Part shown: positions 43,098-54,266 of the stretch, piece after piece
Numbering within the stretch: the stretch's first letter is position 1
Layout: each line of letters opens with the position of its first letter
NCBI GenBank assembly: GCA_026008535.1
Contig: BRKX01000004.1
Coordinates: 59,404,501 to 59,468,500, forward strand
Length of the DNA: 64,000 bases
DNA from: Perilla frutescens
Lineage: Eukaryota; Streptophyta; Magnoliopsida; Lamiales; Lamiaceae
Direction of reading: 5' to 3'
The notes under the pieces: model-generated
Seen by the model: only the letters and a program-made list of their open reading frames with translations
The model's database searches: none
Told to the model about the DNA's origin: nothing
Position numbers and translations under genes: made by a program

Positions 43098-44827
43098 CTA
43101 AAGAGTTAGATCACCTTGCCTATCTTTTCCATCCCTCTGAAAGGTAGCTTCCCTCTGAAGCTGTATCTCTAGTTGTACCTCTCTTTGGATCTCATCCCAA
43201 AGAGTTAGATCACCTTGCCTATCTTTTCCATCATCAGTATACTCTTCCCCCTTTTTGGTATCATCCAAAAGGGCAAGCTGATGGAATTCATGGAATGGCA
43301 ATGACAGTTGTGGCACAAGAGAGAAAGAAGTGGCCAGTAGATCATCGGTGACTTGGGAAGCTTGAGGTGCAGGTATGGGAGTGGATAGCCATGAGTAAGT
43401 CTCCTCAGTTGGCATCAGTTGGGCAAGATTAGGGAGAGATAAGGGATCTTTCCTGTTTAAAGAGGCTGATGCAAGGTCGAGAAGTGGCTCGTCCGTGATG
43501 GTGAAGAGTATTTCCTCATGAAGAGGAGTCGTGGATGAGTTGGAGGGCTCATGGTCGAGAAGGGGTGCATCATGAGGCACCGAGGTTTGAACCACTTGAT
43601 CATGGAATCCATGATCTCTGAGACAGATGGAGGTGTGCTGAGCGGATAGTTCATCCAGCTTCTGCTCTATTTTCCTTCCTCAATACAGAATTAGTTACCT
43701 CTCTTGTTGGCCATGTACAACATTGTGGCATCATCAACTTGAAATCTCCATAGGTGATACTGGAGATATCTTTGAAGGTGTTCGAAGAGAAAGAGATTGA
43801 GATCCCCAATAAGACCAAAGCAGCTCTTCAGCTGATGGTCAAGGCTTGCATTGAAGCCTTCTTCCAAATTATCTAGAAGAGCGAGGGAGGGAGGCTCGCT
43901 AGTTGCAGGGGTAGTGGACTCATCACTGATGTAAGTGAAGGAGTCACTATCAGTCATAGACTGATCTGAGTCAGCTGGAGGTTCAGCTTCAAGGAGTGGC
44001 TTTTTTCCTTTAGTTAGGCTGTTGTCCTCCATTAGCTGTAGTCTCGACTTCCTAGGACGACCAATTACTCCACGATATAGTCTGTGAATGTAGACTGTAG
44101 GAAAGAGATCACTTCTGGCAAAGTGTAGTTCGCTAGGAATGGTTGTGTCAATCTGCTCCTGAATGATGTGACTGAGTTGATTAGCGAACCTTAACTTGGC
44201 TTTAAATGTGCTAGAGGGTAGATCGATCTCAGCACGCTTCACATGTATATGAAGCTGCGCCAATATGAAGGATGCTCAATCAGTCTTGCAACCAAAATAT
44301 ATGGTGGCCATGAGGTGAGCGGTATTATCGTTAAACTGGGCATTTATGATGCTTCCAAGCGGGCTGTGCATCACAATGTCCATGATGTGGACAACCACCG
44401 GAGAGAGACTGTCTTTCAAATTGTTTGAAAAGTCTCGATGGGTATCATGCAGTAGCTTCCAACTATCCCACAGTTCCATCTTGGTGGGGAGCCCTAGTTC
44501 ATGCACCTTCTGGCCTTCATCAGGGAGCTGGAACAAGGTCATCAACCCATCTCTGTTGATGATGATAACCCGATTGTAGACAACAGACATTATGTTGTCT
44601 CCCTTGATCTCCGCATTGTAATAAAACTCAGCTACATGCGAGAGATACTTTTTCTTGGGCATCGTTGTCATGAACGATAATAGCCCGCATGTCTTCAACA
44701 TGTGAAAGATCATGCTGGTCTTCTCCGGACCTAATTGAGCTTGAAGGAGCTCTCGGTCGAGATACTTATCCTTTCTGAGCTTCTTTAAAAGAAGCTTGAT
44801 ATTCATCGAATGGAATGGGAGTGCCAT
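43098..44827 (-). pseudogene. TE-associated uncharacterised protein family, copy 1 (broken)
   Basis: Starts MALPFHSMNIK at 44827. The conserved core has TCGLLSFM, KYLSHVAEFYYNAEIKGD, then LFQLPDEG, and after an in-frame TGA (44276-44278) continues with ILAQLHIHVKRAEID. An acidic Ser/Thr-rich part follows (TDSDSFTYISDE); a TAA at 43691 and a frame change by 43595 break the rest. A 33-residue repeat (GKDRQGDLTLWDEIQREVQL) reflects a 99-bp DNA duplication. Homologous to the copies at 58180-59904 and 60308-63140. No pol, gag or known enzyme motif. The family resembles large repeat-associated proteins common in some Lamiales genomes (recalled, unverified). The chromovirus is inserted 49 bp upstream of this start. 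Confidence 0.6.
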
Positions 44828-44876
44828 TTTTTGATGAAAGATGAGATAAGAAAGGAGCTTGGATAATGTAATACCC

Positions 44877-47800
44877 CAAATTTTTTTGAGTAAGATTTAG
44901 AGAATTGTTAATATTAATTAATTAATTAAAGAAGGAATTTAAATAAGATTAGCTATGGTTGGATGTCAGTCACGGCATTAAGAGTCAGCTTTTGTGAAGA
45001 TCGTCTTTTCGAAAAAGACGATCTTAATTCTTTTATTGCCATTTGTGGTTTCTTTAAAAAGGTTTTAACTCAAGGAGTACACTGATGTTTCCGAATTTTA
45101 AATCTGAAGTCATTTGAGTTCCCGGTGATGGAAAACGTATTTAAAAAGGGGAATGAATAGTAACTTTTGCGTGCGCTCGTGTTTTGAGAAATTTACGAAA
45201 TCCTCCTCGTTGATTCGAGTCTAGTTCTGTCAAGCCCCTCCTATGGGAAATAACTCAAGGATTCTGTTGGCGTTCACGGATTTCCATTCTGAGGTCAATC
45301 GAACGCTCGAGAGTAAAATCTGTCAGTCTGAGTGAATAGTAAAAAGTAATTCCAAAAAGGGAATCTTTGCTCGTATTTCTTCTGACGACCCCGTCTTCTT
45401 CACAAATCAAGTTGGTTCATCAGTACTCGAGCCAACGAGTCTCTTGGTATTTTTAGATTTCGTGTCTGAAGTCATTTGGACCTCGACATCGAATAAAACA
45501 GCTTTTAACCGAACTCGAGGTAACTTTTGCAGTATCTCCGCACTGCAATGGCTTCCAAGGAAAGCCAAAGCTTCTCTTATAAATAGAGGGCCACCCCTCA
45601 CCATTCATTTGTTCATTCATTCTATCCATTTCACTTCCGAGAGAGTGGGAAAGCTCGTGAGAGCCGAGAAAGTTCTGCCGAAGTAAAAAAGTATCTTCGT
45701 GAGTGTTCTGCAAAACGACAAGCGGAGTGGCGTGGAAGGGATACGGTGAGGGAAGGTGCTAGGGGCGCTGTTGGGCCGTAGCAGGCGGCTCTTCCGTCGT
45801 TGCGACTCGACAAGACGCCGAGCTAGCCACCTTCCTTCGACGCACCTAACCCTGTCCATTCTTTTTCATCGGGCTCGATTCCATTTCCTTTCCCTCTTTT
45901 AAATTCCGCATTTACTTTCCGTTCTTCATATTCTTCGTGTTCTTCATTATTACTCATTTACTTCCGCCTCAAGTTGTATTTTGATTTATTGAAGTTCCAA
46001 GTTATAGCATTCTGTTATATTTCTCGTTATTATTCCCGTTGTTATTTTCGTCATTATTTCTAGTAATAGTCTCGTTTATCCGCTGAAATTCCGTTCAAAG
46101 TTTATACTAAGGATTTCGCCATTTATTCTAATTATTCAAGAGGATTGTCTTGATTATTTTCGTTGTTATGTTGATTTCTTTTTAAATTAAAGTATGTTAT
46201 CTAAGAAAATTTTCAAGTGTTCTTCGTGTTCGTCGAAGAAATTGACGAACATCGAAGAACCCGGAAGATAAAAATCCACCCAGAAATTGGGCGGAAAAGA
46301 GAGAAACCATGTGCCGCGACTGCGGGGGGGTGCGCGGTTGCGCAACACCCCCTCGGCCCAGAAGCCCGCGAGCGCGGAGGGTGGCGGCTGCGGGGCTGCA
46401 CGGGCGCGCGGGGTGCCGCCGGCGCGCGGTCTTCTCCCCGTGTCGTCCGACGCTGATTTTTCCGGCTATTTTGCACCCTCTTTCTGAGTTTTTCGAGCTT
46501 TTCAAACCATGTTATTTCCAAGCTATATTCAAGTTTAAATTTTAGAGAAATATTCAAGTTATTTCCGATTTAATTCGATTAAGCTATTCAAATTTAATTT
46601 TCGTCTAAAAATTGAGAAAATAAGTTGAGAAGTTCCTTAATTAAAATAAATCCTTCTCGGATCTTTATAAAGTCATAAAGTCGTGCTATCCATGATTAAG
46701 TCCTAAATATATAAGATGGGTATTATTTAATTTCATATTTTAGCTAGTTCCTCGTGGAAGGCTGCTAAGTCGATAATTCGACTTTTGTAGGAGGAAGTGA
46801 ACCTCGTGGGAATTCAAAAAATGATCATCAACTCATTGCCACATCTTCTGCTCCGTGATCGAGGTGGGTAAATCTATCCTTATCTAAAGTTTGAGCTAAT
46901 GAGCTCTAGAAGCATGTTAGGGCAAATGAGATATCCAATAAAGTATTTTTGCTCTGCCTGATTGATCTCTGTACAAGGAAGGAGAAAAGAAGATATTATG
47001 TTTTACTTGAGCTCCCAAGCATGTTTAGAAATGATAGAATTACTAAAGTATTGTTTATGCTTAGCATGAGATGTTTAGAACTATATTTGGTTTCGATTCG
47101 TATTTATTTACGTTCTTTTCCTGGAATTGAATGTTTATGCTTGTTAAGCTCGCAGAGTTAAGAACTAAGATTTGCCTTGTTAGGGTAGCATTCAATCCCT
47201 TGCAGGCTGAGTTCATATAGTTGTACGGATTAGCCCTGAGACGTTGTTCTAAGTTTGATGTTGCTAGCAAGGTTAAGAAAGGAAGGAACTTAGCTTTTCA
47301 CTTAAGCAGGATTTGAGCTTAAGAACTCTTAAGGGAGTCACTGCTGGGTTTTTCCCTCACAAACTCGTTCGGATATTTGAGGTAACGCCTCTTCTATCCT
47401 ATGGCATGCCTAAGGGTGCAGTTGACATCAGGTTTGAGCCAAGTTGGGCCCAAAAGAAAAGAAAAGGTTTTACGGATATGGAGAGGGCTTTTGCGTTTTG
47501 CTCTCCATATACCGTCTGTTAACTATTGGATATCTTGAAGTTATTAAAGTATTTTTGCTAAAACCCACTGAGTACATTAGTGCTCATGCCCCCTCTTTTC
47601 AAATGTTTTCAGGTTGAGATGCTGAGGATGTTGGTAGCTGTGGATGTGGGTTGGCTACCAAGACTATTTTGCTATTATCCGAATTATGTTTGAAACCCCA
47701 TGATGTTTCTGCTACTCTGATACACTCTTCTAATTCCGTTTGAGTTCTGTTATGTTCGTCGAGACCCTAAGAATATCCCCAGACATGATTAAATATTTAT

Positions 47801-48071
47801 AAATGCATATTATGTTTATCTCCATTTCTCGAGTATGTCTTCGGTTTGCCTACGAAGAGGCCTATTCACGTTGGTATCTGATTTGTTAGCCGTTTCATTC
47901 CGCTTAAGCATGTTTCCTTTTAACCCAAGTAAACCCGCGCATCACCACTTATCTTCTAAAGCATATCTTTGTTCTTAAACTTCTCTGTAAATCTTCTGAC
48001 TTTATTCATTAATCTCTTAATAACACCCCATCCCCATTCGTTGATCCCTATCTCGGGACCGGGCTGTTACA
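44877..48071 (+). repeat. 5' LTR of the chromovirus
   Basis: About 3,195 bp. The core promoter TATAAATAGAGGG lies at 45578. A very GC-rich island (about 46305-46450) occurs in otherwise AT-rich LTR DNA. Small open frames here recur in the other LTR and are not credible genes. Confidence 0.92.
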
Positions 48072-48073
48072 GA

Positions 48074-48084
48074 TGGTATCAGAG
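48074..48084 (+). other. Primer-binding site
   Basis: TGGTATCAGAGC begins two bases after the 5' LTR, complementary to initiator tRNA-Met. Confidence 0.85.
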
Positions 48085-48621
48085 CGGGTTTGCAACTCTG
48101 CAGACCTGTCTCTTTATTTAAGTTATGCTAAAAGGTTTATGTGAATATAAGTTGTTCTTTGATAAGTTAAAGCAGCAACCCACAACTCGCCATCACCCTC
48201 GTATCCTCAACCAAAATCAAGGTATGATGGTATAGAAATTTTGGATGTTGGATTCATGATTTTTGGAATACAGGAAGGGAAAAGTTTTGAGCAAGCATAC
48301 CTATTTTATGGATAAGAGAAAAACCGTGAGAATGAAATTCCAAGTAAAAGGTGTTCGGGTAAGATGATTTCCCAGATGGAAAGTTTGTGAAAAGATTTTT
48401 CGATCCCAAAAAGGCTTAAATTCATTTCTCGAAATTTTGACTCAAAGAAAAGGTAAACAATGTATGTTTAAAGACTATGGGTACCAAAATTTTTATAAAA
48501 TTGTCAACTGCTTAATAAAAAAGAGCTATGCATGCAAGATTAATCTAGACGTTAGTTTAATCTCAAGAGGACCTTAGGTCTCCCTTTTATAATCTAGACT
48601 GATTAAGTTATTCTCTTCTAA

Positions 48622-49370
48622 ATGGTTAAGCGTCCTTTGACAGTTAGGAAGAGCGTGCCTCCTTTTCACCCTGTGCAAGAGAGAGTTGAGAGGTTCAGAA
48701 GGGAAACCTGGAATGACAACGAACAATTGCTGTCCTACATGGCAAGATACCTCGAAAGGTGGGCTTGGGCGAATGACTACGGAGGGGAGCCTGGAAGTGT
48801 ATCCGACTTGGAACATGCATCCGCATGTGTGAGCATGCGCCACCTGCTTGGAGGCCTATAATGTACCGTATCCTGCAAAGCACGATCACTCGTGATCCCG
48901 AGACGTACGCTGAAATTGAAAACCTGACAGAGTTCTCGTCAGCCTTAATGGCTCGTTGGGTATCGGAGTATGGCCACGTGCACGCCTTAGCCGAGCAGCA
49001 AGTAGATGAGAAAAACCCCTCTCTCGTGGTAGAGCTAGAGCTGCAAAGGGCGACTCTCAACAGTCCATCTGGATTTCAAGCGCCACACCCTCAAGATGAA
49101 GAAACCGCAGGAGCGGGACCCTCAAATGTCCGGATCGGGAACCACACCGAGTCCCTATTTTTTTGCACTCCTCAAGTAAACCAGTGGACCCCTGTATCCG
49201 CTTCTCAGGGTCTGAGACAGTGTATGCCCCATCAGTATCCCGAAGGGAGCGTCCGCATGAGAACATTCAAGTTCACCGTCCCAGAAACAGTTGATGTTGG
49301 AGACGAGGAAGAGGAAGACGAGGACCCGGAGGAAGGAGAAGAGGAAGTAGGATCGCTATGTAAGGAGTAA
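48622..49370 (+). pseudogene. Extra ORF between LTR and gag (uncharacterised, frameshifted)
   Basis: Two overlapping frames form one former protein of about 245 residues: frame 1 from 48622 (MVKRPLTVRKSVPP, then ERFRRETWNDNEQLLSYMARYLERWAW) and frame 2 entered near 48810-48850 (APPAWRPIMYRILQ, LTEFSSALMARWVSEYGHVHALAEQQVD) to a TAA at 49368-49370. The end is strongly acidic (DVGDEEEEDEDPEEGEEE). No known domain recognised. It lies in sense orientation about 550 bp after the primer site and 395 bp before gag, a position where Tekay-type elements normally have only leader. A polypyrimidine stretch ending TTCTTTAG just before the gag ATG could act as a splice acceptor (inference). Confidence 0.6.
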
Positions 49371-49765
49371 GGGAAGGGCCCAACTTATGATTGAACATTA
49401 GTAGGAAATGTAGGAGGTGTTGCTGTTAAAATACCTGATTGTATGATCTATCTGCTATCTGACTGTATTTCTGATGTCTGTTTAATCCGCTTTAACCAAG
49501 ACTCTAATATGTAATATATTCGTTAATTTTCTAGACTCTAATAGTGGCAGTGGATTTTCCAAAAGACTGCCCTATTCCGTTTGTAATCCGTAACTTATGT
49601 TATCGATGCCAAAGTCCTCTTAATGAGGCAATTTTTCCCATTATGCTTGAGTGACGTTTAAATTTCCACCTTTTTTGATTTATCTTGCATAATTAAAGAT
49701 CTTATCGAAAGGCATCCTTGCTTGTGTGAATTCAATCGAGCGTCACTAATATCTAGTTCTTTAGG

Positions 49766-50870
49766 ATGCCGTCCCGAAGACGTCAAGCCAAGAATGAAGA
49801 TGAGAACGAACCCGAGCAAGTCCCAAACCCCGGTCCAAGAGCCAAAAATGTGTTTCTCAAGCATAACCCTCCATCATTTAATGGCTTAGGAGATCCAATG
49901 GATGCCAAAAAATGGGTTCGCTCCTTAGAGCGAATTTTCAATTTTATAGCTTGTTTGGAAGAAGAGAAGTTAAGTTGTGCTCTTTTCATGCTGACGGATG
50001 ATGCGGACTACTGGTGGGAGTCCGTTCGAAGGACCATAACCCTGGAGCAATGAGAAGACTATAGTTGGGAAGATTTTAAGCATGACTTATATCAGAAGTA
50101 CATCCCGAATTGTTATCGAGAGGCAAAAGAGATGAAATTCTGGAACCTAAAGTAAGGAAATAAGACAGTGTTAGAATACGATAGAGAATTCAATCAATTG
50201 TCAAGACATGCTCCACATCTAGTGGACACAGACAGAAAGAAAGCACGCAAGTTCAAGAATGGACTTAAGTCCGAGATTGGTATAGCCCTCGCTGGGCAAG
50301 AAGACATGTCTTATGCTCGAACCTTAGCCAAAGCCTTAAGCATAGAAGCCATTCTCCCTCGAGAGAAGATTCAGCCCCCCAACCTTCTAGCGACTCAAAA
50401 GGAAAAAAAAAGTGGGAAGGAGGAAGAAGAGATGACAGAGGAAAGAAACCCCACTGGCAAAGCCGAGAGTCAGGAGTGCCTCGAAGTCAGCCTGGCAACG
50501 CCCCTAGCTTTAGGCCATGTCAAAGGTGTGGACGAATGCATCCTGGAGTCTGCCGAGCAAATCTAACTAGGTGCTACAACTGTGGTGAGGAGGGGCACTT
50601 CAAGAGAGAGTGTCCTAAAGGAAACAACAGACGATCTCAAACACCACAACAATCCATGTACCCGCAACCACTTCAACAACTTTGTGGAAATCAGCCAAGG
50701 TTGCAGCAAGGAGGATCTCAGGGTCAAAGACCAGGGATGAACCCAAGACCGAACCAAGGACGAGATCAAAGGTCCAACCAAGGGCAAAGGCCGCCTCAGC
50801 CTGCTCGTACTTATGCTCTCAATCAGCAGCAAGCTGCTAAGGCCCTAGGTAACCTAGCAGGTATGATTAC
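49766..50870 (+). pseudogene. Chromovirus gag (with two stops and a frameshift)
   Basis: Starts MPSRRRQAKNEDENEPEQ. The capsid part shows PPSFNGLGDPMDAKKWVRSLE, then DYWWESV, a TGA near 50051, YIPNCYREAKEMKF, a TAA near 50155, and LEYDREFNQLSRHAPHLV. Near the A9 run at about 50402-50411 the frame shifts, and the continuing frame (from about 50476) carries two zinc motifs, CQRCGRMHPGVC and the CCHC knuckle CYNCGEEGHFKREC, followed by a Gln/Pro/Arg-rich linker. Confidence 0.88.
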
Positions 50871-53800
50871 CCTCATCGAGACGCCAGTTTTAGCTCTTTT
50901 CGATACTGGAGCATCGCATTCGTTTATAGCTGAGTCTATTTGTAAGAAACTGAAGATAAAACCTGAGAATGCTGAGAATGTTCTTGAGATAAGTATTCCA
51001 TCTGGAAAGAGAATGATGTCTAGGAAAGTCTGCTCTAACCTAGAATTGAACATAGAAGGGGAAAGCTTTAAGTCAAATCTTTATGTGATAAAGATTTAGG
51101 AGTTCGATATAATCCTAGGAATGGATTGGTTAGCCTCAGCTTATGCTTCCATAAGCTGCCCTAAGAGGGAGGTAGTGTTTCGACCACCCGAAAAAGCCGA
51201 GATGAAAATCTACGGATCAAGGCTGGGAACCAAAATCGCAGTGATATCCACCCTAAAGGCTACGAAGATGATAAGGAAGAATAGCTATCAAGCCTTTTTA
51301 GTTAATCTAATAAGAAAGGAGGAAGAAGAGCTTTCAATCGAAGACGTTCCAATCATAAGAGAATACCCCAACGTATTCCCAAAAGAGCTGCCAGGACTGC
51401 CTCCAGACAGGCAGGTAGAGTTCACTATCAAATTGGAACTAGGAGCCGCCCCAGTTTCGAAAGCCCCCTACAGAATGACGTCTAAGGAATTGCAAGAACT
51501 CAAAGTTCAACTACAAGAGTTATTAGACCTAGGTTTTATCCAACCTAGTGTGTCACCTTGGGGAGCTCCAATCTTGTTTGTAAAGAAGAAGGATGGCACA
51601 TTGAGAATGTGCATCGACTATAGAGAGCTCCATAAGCTAACCATCAAGAATCGATACACTCTCCCAAGAATGACGATCTCTTTGATCAGCTCAAGGGAGC
51701 AAGTATCTTCTCCAAAATAGACTTAAGATCTGGTTATCATCAGGAGAATATCCCTAAGACTGCCTTTAGAACTCACTATGTGCATTATGAGTTTGTAGTA
51801 ATGCCATTTGGTTTGACCAACGCCCCAGCAGTGTTCATGGATTTAATGAACCGGGTTTTTCACCCGTATCTAGATAAGTTTGTTCTAGTTTTTAGAGATG
51901 ATATCCTCATCTATTCTAAGGATGAAGTGGAACATCAAGAACACCTAAGAATGGTGCTGAAGATGTTAAGAAGAGAAAAGCTTTATGCTAAGTTCAGTAA
52001 GTGTGAGTTTTGGCTCAGGGAAGTTATGTTTTTAGGTCATATCATTTCGGTGGAAGGAATCAAGGTAGATCCAACCAAGATTGAAGCAACTGGAATTCTC
52101 CAAGAAGCGTGAACGAGATAAGAAGTTTTCTAGGACTCGCTGGATATTATCGCAGGTTCATCGAAGGATTCTCGACTATATCCAAGCCCATGACGCGATT
52201 ACTAAAGAAGGACTCCAAGTTCAAATGGACGCCTGAGTACGAGAAAAGTTTCCAAACTTTGAAGAAGATGCTAACCACAGCCCCAGTGCTGGCCATTCCA
52301 GAAGGGAATGAAGATTTCGTTGTTTACGCAGATGCATCGAAGAAAGGATTAGGATGCGTACTAATGCAGAGAGGAAAGGTGATTACCTATGCATCGAGGC
52401 AGCTTAAGAATCACGAGCAGAACTACCCTACACATGACCTAGAGCTAGCAGCAGTCATTCATGCGCTGAAGATCTGGAGGCACTATCTCTACGGAGCTAA
52501 GTATGAGATCTTCTCAGATCACAAGAGTTTGAAGTATTTCTTCGAACAAAAGGATCTTAACATGAGGCAGAGAAGATGGCTAGAACTTGTAAAAGATTAT
52601 GACTACACGATTCACTACCACCCAGGCAAGGCAATTATGGTAGCAGATGCCCTAAGTAGGAAAGAGAAGATAGAATTAGGACTCATTCTAGTCCAGGAGG
52701 ATCTTCGCAAGGAATTCGAGAAGTTAAGGATCGAGGTGCTAACACCACCCGAGACCATTCAAGCACAAGTCACCACGATAGTCGTTCAGCCTGACCTAAG
52801 GCAAAGGATAATTGAAGCTCAAAGAGGAGACGAGTTTTTCGAAAAGAAAAGACTAGAAACACAATCTGATAGCTCGCAAGACTTCGCGGAAGCCGCCGAT
52901 AACGCGCTCTTATTCAAAGGAAGGCTTTGTGTGCTGAGCAAGGAAGAACTAAAGGAGGAAATCATGTGCGAAGCACATGACACGCCTTATGCAGCACATC
53001 CAGGAAGCACCAAGATGTACCAAGATCTCAAGAAGAACTTCTGGTGGAATAACATGAAAAGAGAGATAGCTGCCTTCATGGAAAGGTGTTTAAACTGTCA
53101 GCAAGTAAAAGCTTTGCATCAAAAACCTTCTGGGTTGCTTCAACCCTTAGAAATTCCTGAATGGAAGTGGGATCATATCAATATGGACTTTGTCATAGGT
53201 TTGCCAAAGTCTAAGCGGGGGAATACCGCTATTTGGGTAATCATTGATCAATTATCCAAAACAGCACATTTTGTTGTTGTTAAAATGACGGATGGGCTAG
53301 ATCAATTAGCCCAGTTGTACATAAAGGAAGTCGTGCGTTTGCACAGAGTGCCAGTCTCGGTTATATCGGACCGTGATACAAGGTTTACATCAAGATTCTG
53401 GAGGAGCCTACAAGACGCAATGGGATCAAGGCTCAATTTCAGCACAACATTCCATCCCCAAACAAATGGCCAGTCTGAAAGGACTATCTAGATTCTGTAA
53501 GACATGCTCAGAGGAGTAGTCATTGATCAAGGAAGCAGTTGGGAGGAATTACTGCCTTTGGTAGAGTTTGCGTATAACAACATCTACCAGTCATCGATCG
53601 GCATGGCCCCTTATGAAGCCCTGTACGGAAAGAAGTGTAGATCGTCCCTGTATTGGGACGAAGTTGGAGAGAGAAGGATACTCGGACCTGAAATGGTCCA
53701 GGAAGCTGTCCAGAAGATCAAGCTTATTCGTTAACGAATCAAGGAGGCTCAAGATAGACAGAAGGCCTATGCAGATGAGAGAAGGACGGAGCTCAGTTTC

Positions 53801-54229
53801 AACGTTGGAGATAAAGTGTTCTTGAAGGTATCCCCATCAAGAGGAATAGTTTGTTTTGGCAAATGAAGCAAGTTAAGGCCCAGGTTCATTGGACCTTTTG
53901 AGATATTAGAGAAGGTGAATGAAGTAGCCTACATGTTGGCCTTACCACCCAACCTGAGTAACGTTCATGACGTCTTTCATGTCTCAATGTTGAGGAAGTA
54001 CGTGTTTGATCCAAAGCATGTGATCAGCGAAGAAGAAATAGTCCTGAATGAGGACTTAGTCTATGAAGAAAAGCCCCAGGCCATCGTGGATCGAAAGATC
54101 CATAAGCTGAGAAACAAGAAAATTAATCTTGTGAAAGTAATCTGGAATCACCATGGTTCAGAAGAAGCAACCTGGGAGCTTGAATCCGAGCTGCTCAAGA
54201 AGTACCCTGATATCGCTTATCATGGTTAG
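50871..54229 (+). pseudogene. Chromovirus pol: protease, RT, RNase H, integrase, chromodomain
   Basis: Protease LFDTGASHSFIA near 50898; an in-frame TAG at 51097-51099 precedes the rest (ILGMDWL). RT: PYRM...ELQELLDLGFIQPS, CIDYRELHKLT, a frame change near 51690, then PFGLTNAP and FRDDILIYSK (the usual F-I/V-DD reads FRDD). After another shift near 52100 comes the RT thumb (FLGLAGYYRRFIEGF), RNase H (DASKKGLGCVLMQ, SDHKSLKYFF), the integrase HHCC zinc finger (YAAHPGSTKMY...CLNCQQVK), catalytic D, D and E (NMDFVIGLP, SDRDTRF, QSERT), a TAG at 53489-53491, further stops (53732-53734, about 53850-53865), and a chromodomain (IVDRKIHKLRNKKINLVKV, GSEEATWELESEL) ending at 54229. Confidence 0.92.
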
Positions 54230-54266
54230 TAAATTTCGGGACGAAATTTTCTTAAGGGGGGTAGGA

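Noticed and set aside
45407..45713. Frames conserved between the two chromovirus LTRs
   Set aside because: Conservation is due to LTR duplication; they overlap the core promoter and have no domain.
46197..46557. Arg/Pro-rich frames of about 100 codons in the GC island of the chromovirus LTR
   Set aside because: Open in many frames at once because of GC-rich composition and sited in LTR; not genes.
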